This document shows positions 8,931-16,378 of a DNA stretch of 49,168 bases, piece after piece. Source of the stretch: Dehalococcoidia bacterium. GTDB taxonomy: Bacteria > Chloroflexota > Dehalococcoidia > SHYB01. Under the pieces are notes generated by a model. It was given only the letters and a program-made list of their open reading frames with translations, ran no database searches and was not told where the DNA came from. Both the position numbers and the translations under genes were made by a program. The stretch spans positions 1-49,168 of the forward strand of contig SHYB01000014.1 of NCBI GenBank assembly GCA_009693015.1, written 5' to 3'. Every line of letters starts with the position of its first letter. Positions within the stretch are counted from its first letter, which is position 1.

Positions 8931-8987
8931 CCACGCGGCCCAAGGAAAACCCGCGCCCCCCTTACAGCCTCCCCCAAGGAGAACATC

Positions 8988-9905
8988 ATGCACATCGGCG
9001 TCACGTTCCCACAGACGGAGATCGGCGACGACCCCGCGGTAGTGGTGGCCTACGCCCAGGCCGCGGAAGACCTGGGTTGCAGCCATATTCTCGCCTTCGA
9101 TCACGTGCTGCTGCCGGACGCGTCCGTGCGCCCGGGATACAAGGGTTTCTACAAGATTCCCAATCAGTTTCTTGAGCCGCTTGTCCTCTTCGGCTTCCTG
9201 GCGGGAGTCACCAAGCGCATCCATTTTGCCTCGGGCGTGCTCATCCTGCCGCAGCGACAGACAGCGCTGGTGGCCAAGCAAGCCGCAGTGGTGGACGTGC
9301 TATCCAAGGGGCGCTTGCGTCTGGGCATCGGCACCGGCTGGAACGATACGGAATATGTAGCGCTCAAGGAGGACTTCCACAACCGCGGCAAGCGCAGCGA
9401 GGAGCAGATCGCCGTGATGCGCGCGCTGTGGACGAACCAGGTGGTCACGTTCAAGGGAAAGTGGCATGCGTTCGAGGCGATGGGGATGAACCCCCTGCCC
9501 GTGCAGCGGCCGATACCCGTATGGTTCGGCGGCAACGTGCCGGAGGTGCGCGACCGCATCGGGCGCATCGGCGATGGGTGGATTCTCACGCGGTTCATTG
9601 ACGCGGACAAGGTGCAGGAGGCGTTTGACGACGTGCGGCGGGCGGCGCGCGGCGCGGGACGCGACCCGGCGAGCATCGGTTTTGAGGGGCGCGTCAACCT
9701 GGCGGGAACCACGCCGGACCAGCAGGCACGGCACGTGGAGGAGTGGCAGCGCGCGGGCGCCAGCCACGTCAGCCTCAACACCATGGACGCGGGTCTCAAG
9801 TCGCCTCAGGCGCACATGGACGCCGTGCGACACTTCATGGAGGCGGTGAAGGGCATCGCCAAACCTTCTGCCGCCGCTCCCAAAGGCAAAGTGGGGCGGG
9901 CCTAG
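8988..9905 (+). CDS. LLM-class F420-dependent oxidoreductase
   Basis: A 305-residue luciferase-like (bacterial luciferase/F420 reductase) TIM-barrel protein. It begins MHIGVTFPQTEIG. The barrel elements ILAFDHVLLPD, IHFASGVLILPQRQ, KGRLRLGIGTGWND and PIPVWFGGNVPEVRDR match the TIGR03619 type of probable F420-dependent enzymes. Such proteins use coenzyme F420 or FMN to reduce or oxidise a wide range of substrates; the substrate here is unknown. The start is well set by AAGGAG 6 nt before the ATG. It is convergent with the amidohydrolase gene, and the two genes' stop codons share the palindrome CTAG (9902-9905). Amplified LLM and amidohydrolase families are typical of SAR202-like Chloroflexota. 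Confidence 0.88.
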   Translation: MHIGVTFPQTEIGDDPAVVVAYAQAAEDLGCSHILAFDHVLLPDASVRPGYKGFYKIPNQFLEPLVLFGFLAGVTKRIHFASGVLILPQRQTALVAKQAAVVDVLSKGRLRLGIGTGWNDTEYVALKEDFHNRGKRSEEQIAVMRALWTNQVVTFKGKWHAFEAMGMNPLPVQRPIPVWFGGNVPEVRDRIGRIGDGWILTRFIDADKVQEAFDDVRRAARGAGRDPASIGFEGRVNLAGTTPDQQARHVEEWQRAGASHVSLNTMDAGLKSPQAHMDAVRHFMEAVKGIAKPSAAAPKGKVGRA

Positions 9906-11053
9906 CTGATCGCGTAGAGGCGCGCGGGGTTATCCCACAACAGCTTCCGCATCTGCTCCTTGGTTAGCAGCTTGGGCTGCACCTCGAAGAAGTCCTGGAG
10001 CACATGGGGGAAATGCACGTCCTCGGGGTGGGGGAAGTCGGTGGCGGTCATGACGTTGTCTTCCAAGCCGAACTGCGCGCAGTAGCCGTAGCCCGGCTCA
10101 TCCGGCTCGCCGGAGATATAACACTGCCGCTTGAAGTAAAAGGACGGCATCTCCTTGGTGTCGGCGCGCCCCCCGGCGAACTGCTTCCATTTATCGTCGC
10201 ACCACCACAGCCATGACGGCGCCCACCCCGCGGACGATTCCAAGAAGACGACCTTGAGCTTGGGGAAGCGCTCCAGGATGCCGCCCGCGGTGAAGGAGAG
10301 GCAGGCCAGCATCTCCTCCATGGGAAAGTCCGTGGCCGCCGTGCCCATGCGCCAGTTGCCCCAGTATTCGCGGCCGATGGTGCTGCTGCCCTGCAAGCCG
10401 TGGATGCCCAGCGGCACGCCCAGCTCCTGCACCGTGCCCCACAGCGTATCGTAGTAGGGGTCGTGCAGCGGGATGCCCAGCGCCGGTTGCGGCAGGACAA
10501 AGAGCGCCTTCAAGCCCAGCTCGATCACGCAGCGACGCGCCTCGTGCGCCGCGGCATCGGCATCGCGCAGGTCCACGCCGCCCGCGCCGAGGACCACGCC
10601 ATCGCCTTCACTGCAAAAGTCGTGCAGCCAGCTGTTGTAGGCGCGGCACAGCGCCGCGGCCACGTCCGGCCCCATGATCTGATGCCCGCCGAACCCCTGG
10701 CGCGCCGTCATACCCAGCGCCACCGTGGGGTAGATCACCACGCGATCGATCCCCGTCGCTTGCAAATACAGGCGGTACGCCTTGGCCGTGAAGCCCTGGG
10801 CGATGTACTCCCGATAGGCCTGGGCATACGTCTGCAAGCCGCCCTTGCCGTCCTGGATGTACGGCGGCGCGGGCTTACCGTCCGCGGGGCGGCGCGAGTA
10901 GCCCTCCTTGCTCAGGTCAACGTGCAGCGGGCGCACGCTGCGCGGCCCCCCAGGGGCCCAGGGCCGGTACTTGCGATCGAGGTACTTGTCCCACAGATCG
11001 TTAGGCTCCATGGCGTGGGAATCGGCGTCTATGATCTTGAACCCGTTGAACAT
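9902..11053 (-). CDS. Amidohydrolase-2 family metal-dependent hydrolase/decarboxylase
   Basis: A 383-residue protein of the amidohydrolase-2 (ACMSD/resorcylate-decarboxylase-like) family. It opens with IIDADSHAMEPNDLWDKYL, whose D-x-D-x-H provides the first metal ligands. Further family elements are GIHGLQGSS (barrel His), FPKLKVVFLESSAGW and the C-terminal MTATDFPHPE with the conserved Asp. Members hydrolyse or decarboxylate cyclic or aromatic carboxylates; the substrate here is not known. The ATG at 11051-11053 is chosen because GAGGAG sits 6 nt upstream, whereas an in-frame ATG 13 codons earlier has no such site. It lies 126 nt downstream of the candidate selenoprotein gene on the same strand. 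Confidence 0.85.
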   Translation of the reverse strand: MFNGFKIIDADSHAMEPNDLWDKYLDRKYRPWAPGGPRSVRPLHVDLSKEGYSRRPADGKPAPPYIQDGKGGLQTYAQAYREYIAQGFTAKAYRLYLQATGIDRVVIYPTVALGMTARQGFGGHQIMGPDVAAALCRAYNSWLHDFCSEGDGVVLGAGGVDLRDADAAAHEARRCVIELGLKALFVLPQPALGIPLHDPYYDTLWGTVQELGVPLGIHGLQGSSTIGREYWGNWRMGTAATDFPMEEMLACLSFTAGGILERFPKLKVVFLESSAGWAPSWLWWCDDKWKQFAGGRADTKEMPSFYFKRQCYISGEPDEPGYGYCAQFGLEDNVMTATDFPHPEDVHFPHVLQDFFEVQPKLLTKEQMRKLLWDNPARLYAIS

Positions 11054-11179
11054 GTTTTCTCCTCTAGAGTGCGCAAGCTCCTGCGCCGGCAAGCGCTAGG
11101 TACGCGCCTGCTGCCTGCCGGGATAGCCCTGCGTTACGCCGCCATCATACAGCCCCACCGCTGAACAGGCCCCGCCGCT

Positions 11180-11953
11180 CTACACAAACGTCTGCTCCCA
11201 GCCCGGGTCCGGCGGGTAGGCGTACGCCAGGTCAATGATGGTCCCGGAAACCGTCGCTGACTCCAGGATCGCCAGCGCGTCGCCCACGATGCGGCGCTGC
11301 AAGGCGATGTCGAACGGCGCGCCTGCCTCGTGCCCCAGAGGGAAATTCACGAACACGGCGCGCGGCGGCTTTACCGCCTCGGTGATGTCCCGCGCCGACG
11401 TGATAGTAGCCGTGGGCAACCCCTGCTCTTCCAGCACCCGCGCCAGCAGTCCCACGGACTGGTGACAGATCGGTCAGGCAGGGACGAGCAGGCAAGCGTC
11501 CACATCTGCGGCGCGAAGCCTCTTCGCCAGGCCCGGCGCAGTCTCCTGCATGAGGCGCAGGCGGCTGGGCACCCGCCCCATGAACGAGAAGACCGGCGAC
11601 GCCAGCGCGCCAATGACTCCCTCCGCCTCCATCTGGCGCATCACCGTGAGCGGCAGCACGCAGTTGGGGTCGCGGTCGGCGTCGGCGTGGTTATAGCCGC
11701 CGTGGCGAATACGCAACTCGTTCAGCGGCACGTCCTTGGGCAGCTCGCGGAACGTCGTATCGTCGCGCTCCTCGAACGGCTCCTGCCTGACGTGGTGCAC
11801 GCCGCCGGAGGTGATGAGAGCCACGCGGCACTGCGCCAGCGGCTTGGCCAGGCTCGCCAGCGGCGGCGCGGCGGCGTGCACGGTGTACTGGTACGGCGTC
11901 GTACCCCGTTCCGCAGCAATCCTGTTCGCCCGTTCGATATATCTAACCGGCAT
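11180..11953 (-). CDS. GrdB/PrdB-like reductase family protein, probable selenoprotein (in-frame TGA = Sec)
   Basis: The open frame 11953-11477 stops at TGA 11474-11476 and continues in the same frame to TAA at 11180, giving 257 residues if TGA is read. The product matches the glycine/sarcosine/betaine reductase selenoprotein B and D-proline reductase (PrdB) superfamily: VALITSGGVHHV, then CLLVPA-U-PICHQSVGLL, then RAVFVNFPLGHEAG. Most members I recall have Cys at the U position (CPxCHQ), so the TGA lands exactly on the redox Cys and makes a U160-x-x-C163 pair. Codon choice and similarity continue undisturbed after the TGA. A hairpin suitable as a bacterial SECIS follows (11447-11461). The start ATG 11951-11953 overlaps the rnc stop region; an ATG 12 codons earlier is possible. 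Substrate and reducing partner are unknown. Alternative: a TGC-to-TGA error or nonsense mutation. Confidence 0.78.
11447..11461 (-). promoter_or_regulatory. bSECIS-like hairpin downstream of the in-frame TGA
   Basis: On the mRNA strand, CAGUCC-GUG-GGACUG forms a perfect 6-bp stem with a 3-nt loop. Counting the U of UGA as +1, the hairpin occupies +16 to +30. The minimal fdhF SECIS of E. coli sits at about the same position. The loop begins with G, as bacterial SECIS consensus models require. It lies inside the coding sequence, as bacterial SECIS elements do. Confidence 0.65.
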
Positions 11954-12656
11954 GCGCGGCTTCCACGGGTCTTGGCTGCGCCAGGGCATACCGCGCCGCT
12001 TCCCGCTGCGCCGTGCGCTTGCTCAACCCGTGCCCGCGCCCCACCACGGCATCCGCCACCAGCACCTCCACGGTGAACTCCTTACGATGGTCCGGCCCCT
12101 TGCTGCTCACCGTACGGTACACCGGCGACCCCTTGCCTTCCGCCTGGGTCATCTCCTGCAAGACGGACTTGTAGTCCTTATGGGACGCATCGCCTAGGGC
12201 ATCGAGCGCGAGGGCGAACATGCGCAGCGTCCACCGGCGCGCCGCGGAGAGGCCCTGGTCTTCCAGCACCGCGCCCGCGATGGCTTCCAGCGCCCGCGCC
12301 AGGTTGCGGTCGCGGTCGCGGCCACCGCTCTGCTCCTCGCCGCGGCCCAGGTGCAAATAGTCGCCAAGCCGCAGCTGCCTGGCCATCCCCGCGAGTGATT
12401 CCGTCCGCACCAGCGCGGAACGCCATGACGTGAGCTGGCCTTCATCGGCATCGGGGAAGCGCCGGTACAGCTCCTGGGCGATCACCAACCCCAGCAGCGC
12501 GTCTCCCAGAAACTCCAGGCGCTCGTTGGTCTCCGGACCCTCCCCCTGCTGCTCGTGGACGTAGGAGCGATGCGTCAGCGCCAGCCGCAGCAGGCGAGGG
12601 TCCTTGAACTTGACGCCAAGCTCACGCCGCAACGCAAGCTCGGGACTAGCGGTCAC
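11943..12656 (-). CDS. rnc: Ribonuclease III with an atypical metal-site residue
   Basis: A 237-residue double-strand-specific endoribonuclease used in rRNA and mRNA processing. The RIIID signature NERLEFLGDALLG (residues 44-56) supplies E48 and D52. The second metal-site motif is normally A-D-x-x-E-A; here it reads LARALEAIAG, so E124 is present but the Asp (E. coli D114, A. aeolicus D107) is Arg121 (codon CGG). A dsRNA-binding domain follows (DYKSVLQEMTQ, then the GRGHGLSKRTAQREAA segment at about 211-226). The start is GTG with AAAGGAAG upstream. The stop overlaps the start of the selenoprotein-like gene. The enzyme is probably real, but its metal coordination may differ (inference). Confidence 0.9.
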   Translation of the reverse strand: MTASPELALRRELGVKFKDPRLLRLALTHRSYVHEQQGEGPETNERLEFLGDALLGLVIAQELYRRFPDADEGQLTSWRSALVRTESLAGMARQLRLGDYLHLGRGEEQSGGRDRDRNLARALEAIAGAVLEDQGLSAARRWTLRMFALALDALGDASHKDYKSVLQEMTQAEGKGSPVYRTVSSKGPDHRKEFTVEVLVADAVVGRGHGLSKRTAQREAARYALAQPRPVEAAHAG

Positions 12657-12701
12657 AGGTGCTTCCTTTGGCCGGGCGGCGACAATTGCCCGGACGGCGC
12701 C

Positions 12702-12741
12702 ATTCTAGCCCCGCAGCAGGCTCGGGTCAATCTGTTAGAAT
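12702..12741. promoter_or_regulatory. Divergent -10 elements for rnc (-) and the nucleotidyltransferase gene (+)
   Basis: TAGAAT occurs on the minus strand at 12702-12707 (toward rnc, 45 nt before its GTG) and on the plus strand at 12736-12741 (toward the gene at 12783). The -35 regions are poor. The arrangement suggests two back-to-back promoters in the 126-nt divergent gap. Confidence 0.4.
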
Positions 12742-12782
12742 TCCCCTGAGCCTGCCCATGATCCCTGCCTGACGGACTACCC

Positions 12783-14030
12783 ATGCATCATGCCCGGCGC
12801 ACGACTATCGCCCCGCTTCTTGAGGAGCGGCTTGCCCCTTCGTCGCTGGAGCTGGTCCGAGAGGCGGCCCAGTTCGCCCATGCGCGGGGCGTGCCGCTAT
12901 GGCTTGTCGGCGGCGTGGTGCGCGACATTATGCTGGGGCGCCAGACACTGGATATCGACATTGTGGCGGAGGGAGATGCCCAAGCGTTGGCGAAGGGCCT
13001 GGCGCGATGGCTCGGCGGAGAGGCCGTCTGTCACCCCCGGTTCGGCACGGCCAAGCTGCTGGCGCGTGGCTTATCGCTGGACATCGCCACGGCGCGGACG
13101 GAACGTTACCAGCGTCCCGGCGCACTGCCGGCCGTGGAGGCGAGCGACATCGCCAGCGACCTGCATCGGCGCGACTTCACTATCAACGCCATCGCTGCGT
13201 CGCTTGCCCCGGCGACGTTCGGCGCTATCCTCGACCCCTGCCGCGGCCGCGCCGACCTGGACGCCAGCCTGATCCGCGTCATGCACCAGCGCAGCTTCCT
13301 CGACGACCCCACACGCCTGCTGCGGGCGGTACGCTACCAGGCGCGCTTTGGCTTTCGCTTAGAAGCGGACACCAAACGTCTGCTGAGCGGCCCCGCCCCC
13401 GGCATCGCCGCTCTTTCGGCAACGCGACGCCGCAATGAGCTGTGGCGCATCCTGGAAGAGTCCGAGCCGGAGCGCCCGCTGGCATTGGCCCACGCCGCCG
13501 GGCTGCTGGCGCAGGTGCACCCCACGCTCGCCTGGGACGACTGGCTGGCACGTCGGTTCGCCGCGGCTCGCGCCGCTGGGGAGCGCGCCCCGGACACCTG
13601 CATGGCGCTCCTGGCCTTTCGCCTCTCCCCGCAAGCAGCGGAGACATTGGCGCAGGGCCTGGGGTTGCCCGGCTCCGCAGCGCGCGCCGTCCGAGAAGGC
13701 GCACAGCTTGGCGCAATGCAGCCGTCGCTGGCCCAGCCGGGCCTTCGCAACAGCCAGGTGCACGCGATGCTCAGGCCGTTCGGCTTGCCTGCGCTGACTG
13801 CTTGCCGCTTCGCCGCGCCGGATGGCATAATACGCCAGCGGCTGGCCCTCTTTCTGGACATACTCAGACACGTCCGCCCCGTGCTCAACGGCGTCGCCCT
13901 GCACCGCTTAGGCGTACCCCAGGGACCAGCGACGGGGCAGGCGCTGGCGGCGCTGCTGACGGCGCGGCTGGACGGCACGGCAACCACCATCGCGCAGGAG
14001 AAGACGATCGTGGCGCGGTACTCCCAATGA
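12783..14030 (+). CDS. CCA tRNA nucleotidyltransferase / poly(A) polymerase family protein
   Basis: A 415-residue class II nucleotidyltransferase. The head domain has LVGGVVRDIMLG (about residues 41-52), the catalytic DIDIV (about 57-61) and the RRDFTINAIA motif (about 129-138). The neck region DPTRLLRAVRYQARFGF follows, and then a divergent helical C-terminal part. Family members add or repair the 3' CCA of tRNA or add poly(A) tails; sequence alone does not separate CCA-adding from A-adding enzymes. The length fits the family. No HD domain or CBS domain is apparent. Its TGA overlaps the next gene's ATG as ATGA, so the two are translationally coupled. It is divergent from rnc, another RNA-processing gene. 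Confidence 0.9.
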   Translation: MHHARRTTIAPLLEERLAPSSLELVREAAQFAHARGVPLWLVGGVVRDIMLGRQTLDIDIVAEGDAQALAKGLARWLGGEAVCHPRFGTAKLLARGLSLDIATARTERYQRPGALPAVEASDIASDLHRRDFTINAIAASLAPATFGAILDPCRGRADLDASLIRVMHQRSFLDDPTRLLRAVRYQARFGFRLEADTKRLLSGPAPGIAALSATRRRNELWRILEESEPERPLALAHAAGLLAQVHPTLAWDDWLARRFAAARAAGERAPDTCMALLAFRLSPQAAETLAQGLGLPGSAARAVREGAQLGAMQPSLAQPGLRNSQVHAMLRPFGLPALTACRFAAPDGIIRQRLALFLDILRHVRPVLNGVALHRLGVPQGPATGQALAALLTARLDGTATTIAQEKTIVARYSQ

Positions 14031-14254
14031 CCACACCGTCATCACACCAGCCGTGCTCCGTCTGCGGCGACCCGATGGACCCGGTGCATACCGCGTCCTG
14101 CCTCTTTTGCAACGGCAAATTCCACCTCACTTGGGATACGCGGGTGGAGGTGAAGGATTGCGGACGGTTCGACCTGGACGATCAAAGCCTGGCGTTATAT
14201 TTCACCTGCGGCACGTGCGCAGAGAGCCGCGGCATGGGCGGACAGACGCCATGA
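14027..14254 (+). CDS. Small cysteine-rich zinc-binding protein (unknown function)
   Basis: A 75-residue protein starting MTTPSSHQPCSVCGD. It contains four cysteine groups: CSVC (10-13), CLFC (25-28), C45 and CTC-type CGTC (61-64), with H33 after the second pair. This resembles a treble-clef or RING/PHD-like double zinc site. The pattern Cx2C-x11-Cx2C-x4-H and a final Cx2C argues for a real protein rather than chance. It starts in the ATGA overlap with the nucleotidyltransferase gene and is probably coupled to it. Its 3' end lies in a 48-bp tandem repeat shared with the next gene's start. I do not recognise a named family. Confidence 0.7.
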   Translation: MTTPSSHQPCSVCGDPMDPVHTASCLFCNGKFHLTWDTRVEVKDCGRFDLDDQSLALYFTCGTCAESRGMGGQTP

Positions 14255-14317
14255 AGGAGCACATGCGCGGAGAGCCGCGGCATAATCGAACAGGCCCTAT
14301 GAAAGAGCATGTCAACA
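14222..14317 (+). repeat. 48-bp tandem duplication across the zinc-protein / lipoprotein junction
   Basis: Units 14222-14269 and 14270-14317 match at 34 of 48 bases without gaps. Each contains GAGAGCCGCGGCAT followed 15 nt later by ATGAA(A/G)GAGCA. The first unit holds the end of the zinc-protein gene and one candidate ATG (14252). The second holds a second in-frame ATG (14299). The period is a multiple of three, so the lipoprotein could start at either ATG, and its N-terminus then reads MKEHMRGE...MKEHVNTS. Confidence 0.85.
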
Positions 14318-15363
14318 CGTCAGCGCGCCAGGCCGGTTTCGCGGGCGTCCCCGCGCTCGTGCTGCTGGCGGTGGCGCTGTTGGGCATTGCGTCGTGCGGC
14401 CGCGGCTATGCGGAAGATGCGCCGCCGGCAAGCATATTGCCAACTCTGTGCCTGCCGAAGCCATCTTTATCTCGGAAATCCGCCCGAGGGAGATCGCCGG
14501 CAACGCCGCCTTGCGCACCGCGCTGGAAGCCGCCACCGAGGTGAGCCCGGCAGCGCCTGCGCTGGACGCCACCATACGCGCCCTGGAGCACACAGACGGG
14601 GATCAACGCTCAGGATATCCAGTCGTACGGTTACTTCTCTCGCACAACATGGTCGCCGCGGCCTGCCGCGGGGTGGCCTGCGCTGGCCTCCGGCGCGGCG
14701 TTGGTGCGGGCGACCCACACCCGCGACCAAGTTCTCGCCGCCTTGCAACGCGACCACGGCGCGCTCATCCCCACGGCGTACGCGGGAGCGCAGGTGTACG
14801 CCAACGCCGCAGGCGACGCTGCCCTCGCCTTTCTCGAGCGCGACCTGTTCGCAATCGGCGCGCTGCCAGACGTGCACGCCCTGGTGGACGTGCGGCGAGG
14901 CTCGCGTCCTAAGATCAACGGCAAGCTGCGCGATACGTTCCTGGCGTTGGACAACGTGCCGTTCCGCATCGCGGGCCAGCCGCCGCAGGGCGCGTTGCTG
15001 GAGGGATTCCGCAGGCTCCGCGAAGGCAATAATTTGAGCGGCTCGGCGGTGGACCTCACCGACGTATGGAGTGCCCAGCGCTATGGCCTGGGTCTGGACA
15101 GCACGGATGGCGGCGTCTCCATCCACCAGCGCATGGAATACTCCGGCGCGAGCGACGCAGCGGGAGCAATTGCCCGGGCACGCGGCCTCATCTCGCTGCT
15201 GCGGGCCTTCTCCGGTTCCGCCGAGGTCACCAGCGTCCTGGGGAAGACGCAGGTCGCGGGCAATGGCGCGGCGATGATCATTTCACTGCGGCTGGAAGCG
15301 GGCGAATTACAAAACATCCATGCCGTGAGCCGGCTGCTCGCCACCGGGCGGGCGGCAAGCTAA
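14299..15363 (+). pseudogene. Predicted lipoprotein of unknown function, split by two frameshifts
   Basis: The N-terminus starting at 14299 has a basic stretch, a hydrophobic segment (VPALVLLAVALLG) and a lipobox IASC, so it would be a lipid-anchored exported protein. The frame is lost near 14427, where coding continues one frame back (IANSVPAEAIFISEIRPREIA). It returns to the first frame near 14596 at a GGGG run (INAQDIQSYGYFSRTTW). From there it is open to TAA at 15363 with strong coding character (for example RLREGNNLSGSAVDLTDVW). The two shifts compensate: one base appears missing near 14430 and one extra base appears in the G run. Either two sequencing indels or a decaying gene. I recognise no domain. 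It follows the zinc-protein gene closely. Confidence 0.6.
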
Positions 15364-15373
15364 TCACCGCTTA

Positions 15374-15409
15374 GCCGCCGGTGCAAAGGCTTGCCGCCAG
15401 TGCAAGCGC
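15374..15409. repeat. Short 19-bp tandem repeat beside the DNA glycosylase stop
   Basis: Positions 15374-15390 and 15393-15409 match at 14 of 17 bases (GCCGCC-GTGCAA core). The repeat sits in the 46-nt gap between the two convergent genes, directly against the glycosylase stop codon. It is the smallest of the border repeats in this window and carries no coding sequence. Confidence 0.55.
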
Positions 15410-16300
15410 TCAGCGCCCGCGCTGGCGCTGGTAGTGGAAGAGGTACTGCTGAGCGTAGGCGGCGTCAGGGCCAAAGCGCTCGTGGGCCCATTCGCGCACC
15501 CACCGGTCGCTGCGTTCCTCCCCCTCCCCGTACCACACCTGCACAGCGCGACGCACATGCACGTCCACAGGGAACGCTTCTCCCTGGTCCAGGCTGAACG
15601 CCAGCACGCAATCGGCCACCTTCTCCCCCACGCCGGGCAGCGCCAGGAGCACGCTGCGCGCTTCCTGGAATGGCGCGCGGCGCAGCGCGGTGAGATCGCC
15701 CAGGGGCATGACCAGCACAGAGAGACGCGAGAGATACCTGGCGCGGTAGCCGAAGCCGTGCTCGCGGAACCACGGTTCGCCGGTCTCCGCAAGCTGCGCG
15801 GGCGAAGGGAAGCGATGGTGCGTTTCGCCGGCAAACTCCAGCGTATCGCCAAAGGTCTGCGCCAGGTCCTCCACGTGCCTGGCGATGCGCGGGATGTTGG
15901 AGTAGGCCGAGATGACAAACGTCACCAGGCACTCCCACGGCGCCTGCCGCACCAGTCGCAGCCCTTCGTACTGTCGCATCGCCGCACCCAGGCGCCGGTC
16001 GCCGCGCAGGCGGCGGTACAGCGCGGGCAGGTCGTCGTCCAGGCGCAGATAGCTTGTCAGCAGCGGCGCCGCCGCCTGCTCGTCCAGCGGCCCGCAGGTG
16101 AAGGCGATCGCCTGGGGCCCCTCCTGGCGCACGCGGTACACCGTGCCCTCCACCACCCCCAGCCACCAATCGCCGTCGCGCCGCCAATCGCCATGCGGCC
16201 CGCTCTCACGCAGCCCGGCGTCACGCCGCCAGCGGAACGCCTGCCCTGACCCTAGAGTGTGCTCCAGAGAAATCGGGCCATTCGCATGCAACAGCATCAT
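15410..16300 (-). CDS. 8-oxoguanine DNA glycosylase / OGG-type base-excision repair enzyme
   Basis: A 296-residue HhH-GPD glycosylase with an OGG-type N-terminal domain (LGSGQAFRWRR, residues 16-26, equivalent to the QSFRW element). The helix-hairpin-helix is LPGVGEKVADCVLAF (221-235), with the catalytic Lys at K227. The conserved Asp is D246 in PVDVHVRR. The segment SAYSNIPRIARHVEDL matches the OGG1 DNA-contact region. It should remove 8-oxoguanine or similar damaged bases and nick the strand by beta-elimination. AlkA-type activity cannot be excluded, but the K/D pair and PVDVH favour OGG. The start is one of two adjacent ATG codons. The glycosylase follows the DinG-type helicase gene on the same strand. 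Confidence 0.9.
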   Translation of the reverse strand: MMLLHANGPISLEHTLGSGQAFRWRRDAGLRESGPHGDWRRDGDWWLGVVEGTVYRVRQEGPQAIAFTCGPLDEQAAAPLLTSYLRLDDDLPALYRRLRGDRRLGAAMRQYEGLRLVRQAPWECLVTFVISAYSNIPRIARHVEDLAQTFGDTLEFAGETHHRFPSPAQLAETGEPWFREHGFGYRARYLSRLSVLVMPLGDLTALRRAPFQEARSVLLALPGVGEKVADCVLAFSLDQGEAFPVDVHVRRAVQVWYGEGEERSDRWVREWAHERFGPDAAYAQQYLFHYQRQRGR

Positions 16301-16378
16301 CGCCCGCTTCTTTCAGGGGGCCTGCTTCCCCTATGCGCCGCACCTCGCCCGGCAGTCATGCCGGCACGGCCTCCGTGG

